A stretch of DNA of 64,000 nt, taken from positions 62,001 through 126,000 of the forward strand of contig CAZUEX010000007.1 in the NCBI GenBank assembly GCA_964619535.1. The letters run 5' to 3'. This stretch comes from Leptonema sp964619535. Its GTDB lineage: Bacteria; Spirochaetota; Leptospiria; Leptospirales; Leptonemataceae. Made by a program: the position numbers and the translations under genes. Of this stretch, positions 1 through 9,366 are shown in pieces (the first letter of the stretch is position 1; every line of letters begins with the position of its first letter). The notes beneath the pieces were generated by a model that saw only the letters and a program-made list of their open reading frames with translations, made no database searches and was not told the origin of the DNA.

Positions 1-519
1 GAGGCCTACTCTGCCTTTGGCTCGCAGAGCGTAATGCAGGATGCCGGTGTCGTATCGAATCTGATGGTATGCAGTACCTTTTCGAAGGCCTTCAGCCTTG
101 CAGGCATGCGCATCGGATGGCTGATCGCTCATCCTGAATTGATACGCGAAATCGATAAGATAAGGGATTCGTATAACGTATCGGCCCTGTCGCAGGCTGC
201 AGCCCTTGCTGCACTGCGACACCTTCCGTTGCTGCAGGAGCATACCGTAGAGATCTGTCGCGTGCGGGACTCCTTTATGGATTCGCTGCGCACGATGGGC
301 TTCGAGGTGCTGCCCTCCAGCGCCAACTTTGTCTTTGCCTCCCCTCCATCCAGAAACGGCCAGGCCGTGTATGATTTTTTGCTGGATCACAACATTCTGG
401 TGCGTCATTTCTCGGAGGAGCGCATCCGACCGTTTGTGCGCATATCGATCGGGCGCGACGAAGATATGCGCAGGGTCGCTGACCTTCTTGCAGAAGGCAT
501 ACGGCACAATCGTTTTTGA
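1..519 (+). CDS. hisC: Histidinol-phosphate aminotransferase, C-terminal part
   Basis: This is the C-terminal half of a fold-type I PLP aminotransferase, cut by the left window edge; the frame is open from base 1. The visible part begins EAYSAF, the usual strand just after the PLP-binding Asp. The Schiff-base lysine lies in STFSKAFSLAGMRIGW, the classic HisC motif, followed by the small domain with SSANFVF and VRISIGRDEDM near the end. HisC converts imidazole-acetol phosphate and glutamate to histidinol phosphate in the cytoplasm. No other his gene is visible. The frame stops three bases before the convergent ctaB end. Another class I/II aminotransferase, such as an aromatic one, is possible because the N-terminal half is missing, but the ending is typical of HisC. 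Confidence 0.85.
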   Translation, partial: EAYSAFGSQSVMQDAGVVSNLMVCSTFSKAFSLAGMRIGWLIAHPELIREIDKIRDSYNVSALSQAAALAALRHLPLLQEHTVEICRVRDSFMDSLRTMGFEVLPSSANFVFASPPSRNGQAVYDFLLDHNILVRHFSEERIRPFVRISIGRDEDMRRVADLLAEGIRHNRF

Positions 520-521
520 TT

Positions 522-1397
522 CTAAAGATGCTGTCGTAGCTGTTCGTAGGTTAACGCAGCATGCCATATGAGGTTATGAAAGATGGTCAAGAAGAAGGCC
601 GTTCGGGCATCTTTCATACTCCGGGTAAAGGCAAACCGGACCATATAAACAAGAACGAAGCCGGCAAACGGCAGTGCGGTCAGTGCAAAGGGTAGGTCGG
701 TATATCCGAGAGGATGAAAGCTGACGATCATCAGAAGCGTAAAGGCAAGCTGATAAACGACCATCTGAATCGACGTATGACGTATTCCCTTTACCACAGG
801 CAGCATGGCAAATCCACCTCTGGCATAGTCATCCTTACGGAAACAGGCCAGAGCCCAGAAATGCGGGGGCTGCCATAGAAAAAGAAAGAGAAAGAGCAAC
901 CATCCGTATTCCGTAACATAACCCCGGGCAGCAGATTCTCCGATCAGCGGGCCGACGGCTCCGGATATGGCTCCTATCAGTGTGTTTGTTGTGGAGCGGG
1001 GCTTCAGCCAGATGGTGTAAACAAAGACGTAGATCAAAAACGAAAGAAGCGAAAAGATCATGGCCAGCGGACCGGCAAACATCCCCAGGATCAGCAGCCC
1101 GCTACCAAGAAGCGTGGAAGAAACAATATAGACCGTATACGGGTTGGCCTGCCCGGTCACAAGGATCCGGTGTCGCGTTCGCTCCATCTTCGCATCGCGA
1201 TGCTGCTCAACGATCTGGTTATAGCCAAAGGCAGCCATGGCAGAAAGCAATGTGCCGATGATCGTGCCAAGAACGGTTGCAGCATCCGGCATAACCGGTG
1301 CGGAAAAGAGCGCGGGCAGAGCGGTAAGGACAATGGAAAGGGCCAGGCCAGGCTTGAAAAGCTGGTACAGGGCCCTGATTGCAGGAATACGCATCAT
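522..1397 (-). CDS. ctaB: Heme O synthase (protoheme IX farnesyltransferase)
   Basis: Integral membrane UbiA-family prenyltransferase of 291 residues that adds a farnesyl group to heme B to give heme O. The polyprenyl-diphosphate site is visible as YNQIVEQHRDAKMERTRHR near residues 59-77. The first acidic position is Glu rather than the usual Asp of the NxxxD motif. A second acidic loop, FRKDDYARGGF, follows around residue 187. About nine hydrophobic helices are spread through the protein. The start overlaps the stop of ctaA in an ATGA, so the two are translationally coupled and supply heme for an a-type terminal oxidase. A tandem ATGATG makes the start ambiguous by one codon. Confidence 0.93.
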   Translation of the reverse strand: MMRIPAIRALYQLFKPGLALSIVLTALPALFSAPVMPDAATVLGTIIGTLLSAMAAFGYNQIVEQHRDAKMERTRHRILVTGQANPYTVYIVSSTLLGSGLLILGMFAGPLAMIFSLLSFLIYVFVYTIWLKPRSTTNTLIGAISGAVGPLIGESAARGYVTEYGWLLFLFLFLWQPPHFWALACFRKDDYARGGFAMLPVVKGIRHTSIQMVVYQLAFTLLMIVSFHPLGYTDLPFALTALPFAGFVLVYMVRFAFTRSMKDARTAFFLTIFHNLIWHAALTYEQLRQHL

Positions 1398-2332
1398 GTT
1401 TCGTGGTACCGGAATTCAAGGAGATTCAGCCAGGACGTCATAAAGAGTACAATGGCTGTGAAAGAATGCAAGACGGTTACGATGACAGGAAGCGACCATT
1501 TTACGTTAAAGGCTCCGAGGGCAACCTGCATGAGAAGCAGGGCAAAGAGGAGTCCGTTGCGTGCGGCCAGAGGGGTATTCATGCTGCGCCAGGCAAGGGC
1601 GGCCGTTAGAAGCATCAGGGCATAGGCCATGTAGCGGTGTGACATGTGTTTTTCAAAGGCAGGATCCTGCATGGACGGAAAATAGACCGCCTTCGATACA
1701 ATCTGACCGTCGACCTCTTTATGCTCATTGTAGCAGGCGGGGAATTCCGTACAGACCTCTCCGACAAGGTTGGCGCTGACCCGGCCGCCCAGAAAGATCT
1801 GAAAAAAGATGGCAATCACAACGGCCGTTTGCAGCCAGCGCGGTGGACTGTTCTGCATGGCTGTTGAGCCGTTTACGATGGCGCGGCCTTTCTTCCATAT
1901 GTAGAGCAGAACGGCCAGATAGAGGATGGCATTGAGCAGGTGGGATTTTACGACATAGGGATGGAGCAGCTCGGTAATGGTAGCCCCTCCGAGCAGGATC
2001 TGTACACACAGAAAAACGAAGGCAAGAAGGGCAGGACGGAGGAAGGTGCGTCGAATGTCTGCTACGGATACAAGGTAAAAAAGCCATGCCAGAAAGACCA
2101 GGCCCATCAGGCCTGCTACGACACGGTGAATGAACTCCAGATAGACCCGGTATTCGTAAGGCGGAATGACATGACCGAAACAGAGCGGCCAATCCGGACA
2201 GGCAAGTCCTGCATCTTCGGCCCGCACATAGGGACCGAGCACCATCGTGATCAGGGTGAGAATCCATAGGACATGGCTGAAATGCACGAAGCGAAGCCAT
2301 TGTTTGCGATTGTGGTCGAGATTCGGTCTCAT
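1394..2332 (-). CDS. ctaA: Heme A synthase (COX15/CtaA family)
   Basis: Membrane protein of 312 residues that oxidises the C8 methyl of heme O to give heme A. Conserved features are the early FVHFSHVLWIL helix, the loop AGLACPDWPLCFG with its cysteine pair, EFIHRVVAG with a heme-ligand His, YVVKSHLLNA, and in the second half the CTEFPAC cysteine pair, SHRYMAYAL and VTVLHSFTAIVL. The start is set at the ATG at 2332, preceded on the minus strand by AAGGA five bases upstream; the frame remains open 16 codons further upstream but those lack a binding site. The two bundle halves each carry two His ligands. It is the first gene of a ctaA-ctaB pair, divergent from recN. Confidence 0.93.
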   Translation of the reverse strand: MRPNLDHNRKQWLRFVHFSHVLWILTLITMVLGPYVRAEDAGLACPDWPLCFGHVIPPYEYRVYLEFIHRVVAGLMGLVFLAWLFYLVSVADIRRTFLRPALLAFVFLCVQILLGGATITELLHPYVVKSHLLNAILYLAVLLYIWKKGRAIVNGSTAMQNSPPRWLQTAVVIAIFFQIFLGGRVSANLVGEVCTEFPACYNEHKEVDGQIVSKAVYFPSMQDPAFEKHMSHRYMAYALMLLTAALAWRSMNTPLAARNGLLFALLLMQVALGAFNVKWSLPVIVTVLHSFTAIVLFMTSWLNLLEFRYHET

Positions 2333-2464
2333 CAAGGTCCTTTTTTTTTCGCCTGTGTTGCGGGTCGAGCCCGGGCGCATGCTGCAGCATCAGATCGGAG
2401 AAAAAATATTGCAAGATATGGAAAATTTGATTGCTAAAGATATGTTACGTAGTTTTATGTCTGC

Positions 2465-4195
2465 ATGTTGTCAGAATTGCGCATAGAGAATTTCGGCATT
2501 ATCGAAAACGCACGTTTCCGGCCTGGCCAGGGGTTAAATACCATCACCGGTGAAACTGGTTCGGGCAAGTCCCTGGTTCTGCAGGCCCTTCAGATTGCCC
2601 TGGGGGCCCGCGCCGGCACCGGCTTTATTCGGAATGGCAGCTCCCGGGCTGTGATCGAGGCCGAGTTTGATGCCTCTTTTCAAAAGGAGTTGCTGCATCT
2701 TCTGGCCGAGCATGGGATTCCGGTGTCCGATGGCCTGGTAACCCTGAGGCGAGAGCTGTATCTATCGGGTCGTCCACGCTCCCTTGTAAACGGCGTGAAC
2801 GTAACCGGTCCGCTGCTGAAATCCATCGGTGCCATGCTGGTTGAGATTCACGGGCAGCATGATCATCAGCGCCTTCTCGATCCGGCAAACCATCTGGATT
2901 TTCTGGATAGCTATGCGGGCACCGAAGAGCTGCGCAACCGTGTGATGCGTATGCATCAGCGGCTGACAGATATTCGCAAGCGGCTGCGTTCTGTATCGAT
3001 GGAAGAAGAGGAGAAGCAGCAGCGTCTGGACTACCTTCGCTACGCCATCGAAGAGATCGAAGAGCTGGAGCCCGTAGAGGGGGAATACGAAGCACTGAGC
3101 AACGAAAAGGCCCTGATGCAGAACTCCGGTCGTGTGTTCCAGGACCTGGCCGAGGCCTACAGCCTGCTCTACGAAGACGATCATGCCGTGCTGACCGGCC
3201 TGGAACGGGTAGAGCGCCTGCTTGATCGGCACGGCGACCTTCTCGGAGGCAGCCCGTCCACGGTAGGCGCATCTGCAGCGGCCGATCGTGGTTGTTACGA
3301 AGAGCGACTGAGCATGATACGGCAGAGTATCTATCAGCTGGAGGCGGTCGTTGAGTATCTGCGCGAGCAAAGACAGAGGCTGCATTTTTCTCCAGAACGC
3401 CTTGAAGACGTGGAAGAGAGATTACAGGCCTATCGAAGGCTTCATAAAAAGTACGGAGGCACCACGGCCCTGGTCTTACAGAAGCGCGACTCCTTTTTGC
3501 GAGAGCTGGCCTCGATAGAGATGAGTGAAGAGGAGGCCGCACTGCTGAAATCCGAGATGTCGGCTACAGAGGCCGATCTGCAGGAGCTTGCCGCTGAACT
3601 TTCTCTTCGGCGAAGGGCCGTGATTCCTTCTTTAGAAGAGAAGCTTTCGGCGGAGCTGGCAGGGCTTGGCATGCCCGGCGCTCGTATCCAGGTGTCCGTT
3701 TCCAGGGAGTGTTCGGCTGATTCCGAAGAGCGCTTTGTCGTTCACGAAAAGGGTTTTGACATTATCGAGTTTTTCTTCAACGCCAACGAAGGCGAGGCTC
3801 TGCAGCCGCTGCGCAAGATAGCAAGTGGAGGCGAGCTTTCGCGAATCACCCTTGCCCTGAAAAGCGTGATTATGGACCGCCAGTCTCCGTCGACGATGGT
3901 CTTTGATGAGGTGGACACAGGGGTTGGGGGCGAAGTGGCCCATACCATCGGGCAACGGCTGAAAGAGCTGGCTGAACGCAGTCAGGTCATTGTCATCACG
4001 CACCTGCACCAGATCGCTTCTCTGGGCCGGTATCATTTCCGCATCTCCAAGCACAGTCGCAATTCCAGGACCTATTCCCGGATCGAACGTCTGAGCGGTG
4101 AAGAGCGACTGAAAGAGCTGGCCCGCATGCTGGGTGGCAGCGACCCGGCCTTGATGCAGCATGTGCGTGGGCTGCTTTCTGTAGCTGAAAATTAA
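2465..4195 (+). CDS. recN: DNA repair protein RecN
   Basis: SMC-like ATPase of 576 residues that acts in double-strand break repair. The N-terminal head has the Walker A motif TGETGSGKS near residue 30 after the family opening SELRIENFGIIENARF, and HGQHDHQ near residue 134. The middle (about 155-390) is charged coiled coil. The C-terminal head carries the signature IASGGELSR, the Walker B/D-loop FDEVDTGVGG and the late HLHQIAS switch. Length is close to E. coli RecN (553). It stands alone, followed by a terminator at 4224-4245. The divergent gap to ctaA is AT-rich and probably holds both promoters, but I could not fix clear hexamers. Confidence 0.95.
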   Translation: MLSELRIENFGIIENARFRPGQGLNTITGETGSGKSLVLQALQIALGARAGTGFIRNGSSRAVIEAEFDASFQKELLHLLAEHGIPVSDGLVTLRRELYLSGRPRSLVNGVNVTGPLLKSIGAMLVEIHGQHDHQRLLDPANHLDFLDSYAGTEELRNRVMRMHQRLTDIRKRLRSVSMEEEEKQQRLDYLRYAIEEIEELEPVEGEYEALSNEKALMQNSGRVFQDLAEAYSLLYEDDHAVLTGLERVERLLDRHGDLLGGSPSTVGASAAADRGCYEERLSMIRQSIYQLEAVVEYLREQRQRLHFSPERLEDVEERLQAYRRLHKKYGGTTALVLQKRDSFLRELASIEMSEEEAALLKSEMSATEADLQELAAELSLRRRAVIPSLEEKLSAELAGLGMPGARIQVSVSRECSADSEERFVVHEKGFDIIEFFFNANEGEALQPLRKIASGGELSRITLALKSVIMDRQSPSTMVFDEVDTGVGGEVAHTIGQRLKELAERSQVIVITHLHQIASLGRYHFRISKHSRNSRTYSRIERLSGEERLKELARMLGGSDPALMQHVRGLLSVAEN

Positions 4196-4223
4196 AGTGT
4201 TTTTGCTTTCTGTAGTGCTGAGC

Positions 4224-4245
4224 GGGGGCTTTGCCCCCTATTTTT
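4224..4245 (+). terminator. Rho-independent terminator after recN
   Basis: GGGGGC, a three-base T loop, then GCCCCC forms a perfect six-pair GC stem followed by TATTTTT. It lies 28 bases after the recN stop and before the Omp85 gene. It therefore separates recN from the downstream lipid A/outer-membrane operon, and argues that the Omp85 start is downstream of it even though the reading frame is open through the hairpin. Confidence 0.8.
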
Positions 4246-4308
4246 AAGTTGCTACAGCAGCACCGGTTCGGATTCCTGTTTGAAACAGAGCGAGAATCGG
4301 CGGACTCT

Positions 4309-7300
4309 TTGAAATCCTATCTGAAAAATCTTATTCCTCTGCGCTTTGCTACGGGTTTTCTTCTCACGACCTCCATGCTGGTGATGGTCTTCATGCCCGT
4401 GCACTCCGAGCGCAAAGACTATATCGGCAAGCGAATCGGTGGCATAGCCGTATACGGCCTGGTGTCTGTACCCGCCGATCGCGTCTACGATGCCCTTCCG
4501 TTCGGTCGCGGCGATGTTTTAACGGAGCCCCTTTTAAACGAAGCAATCAAGAAGCTTTTTGAGTCTGGCGATTTTGCCGACGTAAAGATACGCTCAAAGC
4601 TACTGGCAGACCAGACGGTGATGCTATCGATTGTCGTGGTTGAACTGCCGCGTATTAAAGAGATTGTCATTGTAGGTGAACAGGAACTTTACGAGGCCGA
4701 TTTGAAGACGGTGTTGCCCTTTAAAGAAGGGGATGTGTTTCAGGAGCAGCTGGCTCGCGATGCCGTCGGGCTACTAAAAGAAAAGTATCGCGATGAGGGC
4801 TTTCTTCTGGCCGAGGTCTGGCATCGAGCTGAGGAGCTCAACTTAGGGGAGGTGACGATTACCTATCTTGTTGATGAAGGACAGAACATCCCCATCTCTC
4901 GTATTAACATAATCGGTACAAAGAACATCAGCCCGGTTGAGCTTCTTGATATACTGGAGCAGAAAGAAGAAGGTTTTCTCGAGGACGGCATCTTTCGAGA
5001 ATCCGTCTTTGAAGAGGATAAGTTTAAGATTCTGGCCTATGCCAAGACCCTGGGATATGTCAATGCTGAGATTGATCCATCCGGAACGGGGTATGAGATC
5101 CGGTGGAGAAATCCACGCAAGCCTGAAGAAGGCAGGGTCGTTGTCGTTACCTACAAGATTATTGAAGGTGATATACGCTACTTTGGTGGCTACTCCCTGG
5201 AACATGATCCGGCCGGAATTAACCAGGAATACAATCCTCCCGAGCGCAAAAAGAAAGGCCGGGAGCATTTGAACCCTGTCTTTACTGCAGAGAGGTTGCT
5301 TGGCTTTCTTGAATTCGAGCCGGCGGATGCAGGTCAGGTGTTCGACGAAGGAAAGTACTTCCGGGACCGCAATACCCTGCAGCAGGCCTATTCGACGCAG
5401 GGCTATGTCTTCGCGCAGATCCAGCCTTATTATACGAATATCCCCATTACCGAAGAGAACCTGAAAAAATACGAGGCCTGTCGTTCTTTGGAGAATCCAG
5501 CCGATGAGGAAAGCCGTCGGTGCATGGAGATCGGGAAAAGCATCGACATCGAACGGTTGCGCGAGCGCTTGAAGGAAAACCCGAAGATGCGCGGAGCGAT
5601 TATGCGTCATGTGCACTTTGTGGTTCGAGAGAATAATCTGGCCTTTATCGAAAACATTATCGTCAAGGGGATGAAAAAGACGCAGGAGAACGTCATTCGC
5701 CGTCAGCTTCTGGTTAAAGAAGGGCAGCTCTTTAATTCGGCCCTTGTCGAGCGTAGCCGCGAAAAGATCTTTAACCTTGGTTACTTCAAAGAAGTAAACC
5801 TCGACATGCGTCCGGGCTCCGACGACAGAAAGATGAACCTGGTAATCACTGTCGTGGAGCAGCCCACGGGAACGATTACTCTGGGCGGTACCTACAGTAC
5901 ATCGTCCGGGTTCTCTGTATATACGGAGCTTGGCGAGAACAACCTTTTTGGAACGGGGCAGCGCCTTTCCGGTAAACTGCAATATGGTCCTACGACGCGG
6001 CAGATCAGTACGACCTGGATCGAGCCATGGATCTATGAATCCTGCGATGGCATTACAGGGCGCTACTGGTACAACAAGCAGCGAGGTTTCGATGAGGCAC
6101 CGGGGCTTCTGGAGCTGAACGTCCTTACGGACAGTCTGCGTAGCGAAAACGAAAGCCTTGGCAAGGTCGTCAAGAGCATCATCGATGAAGAGACGGCTTC
6201 GCTGGGCAAGAATACCTCCGATGTTCCGGTCATTGTGCTGGACCGTATCAAGATGCGTATTCGTACGTTGCTTCGATCCCGGATTGAGCGCGAAGAGGAA
6301 TGCTATCGCGGATTCCCATCGCCCTGGGCTCTCAGCCTTTCAGCAGCCTACAGCTCCTTTACGATCGATACGACTGCACTGACGGTTTCGAATGACTCCT
6401 ATGATGCATTCGAAGGCGCCACCTATGATGTCAATGCCATGGGACTGGGCATTGGTGTTTCGCACAGCTTCTGGGTAAACTGGACCCATTATCACCGTTA
6501 TACCCCTTCCTGGTCTCTGGCATCCCGTCCTTCTTCTCTGGCCAGTGACGAGGTAATACGGCGGGCCAACCTTGGCTGGCAGTTTAAGTCCAGCTTTACA
6601 AACGGCCTGATCTACGATACCCGTGATAATATCTTTAATCCAACCTCCGGGATGAACCTGGATCTGTCGGTTGAATTTACCGGTCAGCTGCTGGGTGGTC
6701 AGGATCACTTTAACCGTTACAGGATCACGGCCTCGCATTACTATTCACCGTTTGATTATACCTTCTGGGGCTTCTTTAAATCGAGGAGCCTGAAGCGCTG
6801 GCGCTTCGTCATTGAAACCCGTGTTTCGGCAACCTTTACACATGAAACGGCACCGTTTGGAAAAGAGCAGGATAAAACCGTCAACCCGTATCTGGAAACC
6901 AGCGATCGACTGTACCTCGGTGGCTATGAATCGCTGCGTGGCTATGACTACCAGACGGACGACAACTTTCCGGGGCCGTGGTGGCTTTTTGGAGGAGTGA
7001 ATCACCTGTTACTCGGTTCCGTTGAGTTTCGGTTTCCCATCGAGCCAAGCACGTTGTGGTGGACGTTTTTCGTTGACGCCGGTTCCGGATATGTCAACCT
7101 CGGGGAGCTGACAGGCACCATGCGGGAATATGTTGAGACCTACGAGGACTCGGTGCGTCAATCGACTGAAGAGCTGCCGCCGATTGAGGCCCTGATCCGA
7201 CAGACGCATAACATTGTGAACTACAATAAATATCCCTACAAGAACTACTACGACTGGCACGATCCGAGAAGAGCCGTGCTTTCACAGCGCAACGTGGCCC

Positions 7301-7470
7301 TCGATCGAATGCTCTGGTCATGGGGATTCGGGCTCCGTGTACAGATTCCCGTGCTGCCCATCCGCCTTTTCATGGCTCAGAAGCTTGCCTATAACAACGG
7401 TCGATTGGCGCCAATTCCGGGCGATAGTAAGTTCCAGTTTGTGTTTGGAATTGGTGACTATCGGTTCTGA
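4309..7470 (+). CDS. bamA: Omp85-family outer membrane assembly protein (BamA-like)
   Basis: Outer-membrane protein insertase: periplasmic POTRA repeats followed by a C-terminal beta barrel. POTRA-like segments are visible early (GKRIGGIAVYGLVSVPADRVYDAL, EIVIVGEQELYEADLKTVL, ISRINIIGTKNISPVELL, and AFIENIIVKGMKKTQENVI around residue 450). The barrel starts near GTITLGGTYSTSSGF and carries NNLFGTGQRLSG, YDTRDNIFNPTSG, the family-defining LRGY motif in GGYESLRGYDY, and a final aromatic residue in GDYRF. The TTG at 4309 is proposed as start because it gives a signal peptide of positive n-region, hydrophobic FATGFLLTTSMLVMVFMPV, then HS-ER; the frame is open upstream through the recN terminator and ATG 4375 is an alternative. 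A charged insertion of about 80 residues sits in an early barrel loop (about 6060-6300). It is followed ten bases later by msbA. Confidence 0.88.
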   Translation: MKSYLKNLIPLRFATGFLLTTSMLVMVFMPVHSERKDYIGKRIGGIAVYGLVSVPADRVYDALPFGRGDVLTEPLLNEAIKKLFESGDFADVKIRSKLLADQTVMLSIVVVELPRIKEIVIVGEQELYEADLKTVLPFKEGDVFQEQLARDAVGLLKEKYRDEGFLLAEVWHRAEELNLGEVTITYLVDEGQNIPISRINIIGTKNISPVELLDILEQKEEGFLEDGIFRESVFEEDKFKILAYAKTLGYVNAEIDPSGTGYEIRWRNPRKPEEGRVVVVTYKIIEGDIRYFGGYSLEHDPAGINQEYNPPERKKKGREHLNPVFTAERLLGFLEFEPADAGQVFDEGKYFRDRNTLQQAYSTQGYVFAQIQPYYTNIPITEENLKKYEACRSLENPADEESRRCMEIGKSIDIERLRERLKENPKMRGAIMRHVHFVVRENNLAFIENIIVKGMKKTQENVIRRQLLVKEGQLFNSALVERSREKIFNLGYFKEVNLDMRPGSDDRKMNLVITVVEQPTGTITLGGTYSTSSGFSVYTELGENNLFGTGQRLSGKLQYGPTTRQISTTWIEPWIYESCDGITGRYWYNKQRGFDEAPGLLELNVLTDSLRSENESLGKVVKSIIDEETASLGKNTSDVPVIVLDRIKMRIRTLLRSRIEREEECYRGFPSPWALSLSAAYSSFTIDTTALTVSNDSYDAFEGATYDVNAMGLGIGVSHSFWVNWTHYHRYTPSWSLASRPSSLASDEVIRRANLGWQFKSSFTNGLIYDTRDNIFNPTSGMNLDLSVEFTGQLLGGQDHFNRYRITASHYYSPFDYTFWGFFKSRSLKRWRFVIETRVSATFTHETAPFGKEQDKTVNPYLETSDRLYLGGYESLRGYDYQTDDNFPGPWWLFGGVNHLLLGSVEFRFPIEPSTLWWTFFVDAGSGYVNLGELTGTMREYVETYEDSVRQSTEELPPIEALIRQTHNIVNYNKYPYKNYYDWHDPRRAVLSQRNVALDRMLWSWGFGLRVQIPVLPIRLFMAQKLAYNNGRLAPIPGDSKFQFVFGIGDYRF

Positions 7471-7479
7471 GGCGAGGTA

Positions 7480-9366
7480 ATGAAGGGAACGATTCCGCGC
7501 ATATTCCGTTATCTTCTGCGATACCGCTTTCGAATTCTTGCAGGGCTGTTCCTGTCGCTCATTGTTTCGTTGACCAACCTTGTTTCCCTGACGGCCTTTG
7601 TTCCGATCTTCAATGCCCTTGGCTCCGATGAAACCGTAGTTCTTTTTGAAATCGGTGGCGAAGAGAAACAGAACTACGAGGACTTTAAGGCGGGCAAGGA
7701 ACAGCCGCTGCACGTCAGTATGGCGGCGCGCATCACGGCCTTCAAGATTGCTGCCAACGAAAAGGCCGCATCCATGAGTAACCGTGAGCTGATCTTCTTT
7801 CTCGCTCAGTTTATTCTGCCTGTTTATGTGCTGAAGCTTTTCTGTCTTACTCTGACGATCTACTTTATTGGCACGGCCGGAGCCTTTGCCGCCCGCGATC
7901 TGCGCAATGAACTGTATGGAAAATTCGGTGACCTGAGCATTACCTACTTTGAGCAGGGACGAACCGGCTTTCTTATGAGCCGGATTATCAACGATGTGCA
8001 GCTTGTGTCGCGTTCTCTTTCCGTGGAATTTCAAGAAGGGATTACAAATCTTCTCTACATCTTCACACACCTGGCCCTTCTTGCGATGATTTCATGGGAG
8101 ATGCTGCTGGTGCTGCTCCTTGGCGTTCCGCTCATCATGTCTCCGGTAAACCGCATTGCCCTGAAGGTAAGGAAGGCAGCCCTTGGCCAGCAGGAACGCC
8201 TGGCCGATATGATGGCACACCTGCAGGAGGTCATTGCAGGTATTCGCGTCATTCGTGCCTTTGCCATGGAAAAGTTTGAGGAGATGCGTTTCAAGCTGAT
8301 CAACGAAAAGCTGTTCCAGGATACCTACCGCGGCCATTACTTTCACCAGGTGTCACCGGCCATCTCTGACATTGTTGTTTCTCTGATGGCCATGCTGTTC
8401 ATCGCCTGGGGAGCCTACATGATCTCTGTCGATGAGCTGGACCGGGGGCTTTTCTTTGCCTTCTTCCTGATTCTGATGTTTGTGATGCGGCCGGCCAGCC
8501 AGATCTCTGTGATGATCAACCTGGTCAGTGCGGCCAGTGCAGCAGCAGAGCGAATCTTTGAGGTGCTGGATATGCCAGCCGGCACTGCCACCAGAGATGC
8601 GGGCAGGCCCTTTGACGGATTTAAATCCACCATCCGTTTTGAAAATGTAAGCTTCCGTTATCCTGATAAAGAAGACCACGCCCTGAAAAACATCGATTTC
8701 GAGATTCGAAAGGGAAAGACCATCTCACTGGTAGGCTATTCCGGTGGTGGTAAGTCCACCACGGTTGATCTGTTGATGCGTTTCTTTGAGCCGCAGGAAG
8801 GCCGTATCCTGATGGATGGCGTCGATATTCGCGAATACAACGTTCGCGATCTGCGACGCTGCATTGGCATGGTGACGCAGAATGTCTTTCTGTTTAACGG
8901 GACGATTGCAGAGAACATTGCTCTTGCCCGTCCCGATGCATCGCTTGAAAGGATTCAGGAATGTGCAAAGGCAGCCTATGCACATGATTTTATCGAGGCC
9001 CTGCCGAATGGCTATGATACGATGGTGGGTGAGCGCGGTGTGATGCTGTCGGGCGGCCAGAGACAGCGTATTGCCATAGCCCGTGCCCTTCTGCATGATC
9101 CGGAGATTCTGATCTTTGACGAAGCAACGGCTGCCCTTGATAATGAAAGCGAGAAGATGTTTGAAGGGGCTATCGATAAACTGGCCAGGATCAAAACGGT
9201 CATTATGATTGCCCACCGGCTTCGTACTGTGTTTCGTTCAGACCTGATTCTTGTCTTTGACCGGGGCCAGATCGTAGAGCGCGGAACCCATGACGAGCTG
9301 CTCGAGAAGAACGGGCACTACCGCAAACTGTACGAGATGCAGTTTAACGAAAGCTATGGTCTGTGA
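7480..9366 (+). CDS. msbA: Lipid A/phospholipid-type ABC exporter (MsbA-like)
   Basis: Fused ABC half-transporter of 628 residues, an inner-membrane domain with about six helices (residues 1-345) followed by an ATPase domain. The ATPase shows Walker A GYSGGGKSTT, Q-loop GMVTQNVFLFNGTI, signature LSGGQRQRIAIARALL, Walker B ILIFDEATAALD and the H-loop MIAHRL. MsbA flips lipid A-core across the inner membrane using ATP. There is an unusually long periplasmic insertion between the first two helices (about residues 50-110). The position, directly after an Omp85 gene and overlapping lpxK by 11 bases, supports lipid A as substrate rather than a drug; msbA-lpxK pairing is common in Gram-negative bacteria. 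Confidence 0.88.
   Translation: MKGTIPRIFRYLLRYRFRILAGLFLSLIVSLTNLVSLTAFVPIFNALGSDETVVLFEIGGEEKQNYEDFKAGKEQPLHVSMAARITAFKIAANEKAASMSNRELIFFLAQFILPVYVLKLFCLTLTIYFIGTAGAFAARDLRNELYGKFGDLSITYFEQGRTGFLMSRIINDVQLVSRSLSVEFQEGITNLLYIFTHLALLAMISWEMLLVLLLGVPLIMSPVNRIALKVRKAALGQQERLADMMAHLQEVIAGIRVIRAFAMEKFEEMRFKLINEKLFQDTYRGHYFHQVSPAISDIVVSLMAMLFIAWGAYMISVDELDRGLFFAFFLILMFVMRPASQISVMINLVSAASAAAERIFEVLDMPAGTATRDAGRPFDGFKSTIRFENVSFRYPDKEDHALKNIDFEIRKGKTISLVGYSGGGKSTTVDLLMRFFEPQEGRILMDGVDIREYNVRDLRRCIGMVTQNVFLFNGTIAENIALARPDASLERIQECAKAAYAHDFIEALPNGYDTMVGERGVMLSGGQRQRIAIARALLHDPEILIFDEATAALDNESEKMFEGAIDKLARIKTVIMIAHRLRTVFRSDLILVFDRGQIVERGTHDELLEKNGHYRKLYEMQFNESYGL

Noticed and set aside
4231..4308. N-terminal extension of the Omp85 protein from a TTG at 4231
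   Set aside because: That start lies inside the recN terminator hairpin; a TTG at 4309 gives a proper signal peptide.
4843..5982. Antisense open frame inside the Omp85 gene
   Set aside because: A shadow of the Omp85 reading frame: the POTRA and barrel motifs are on the plus strand and the antisense product has no recognisable domain.
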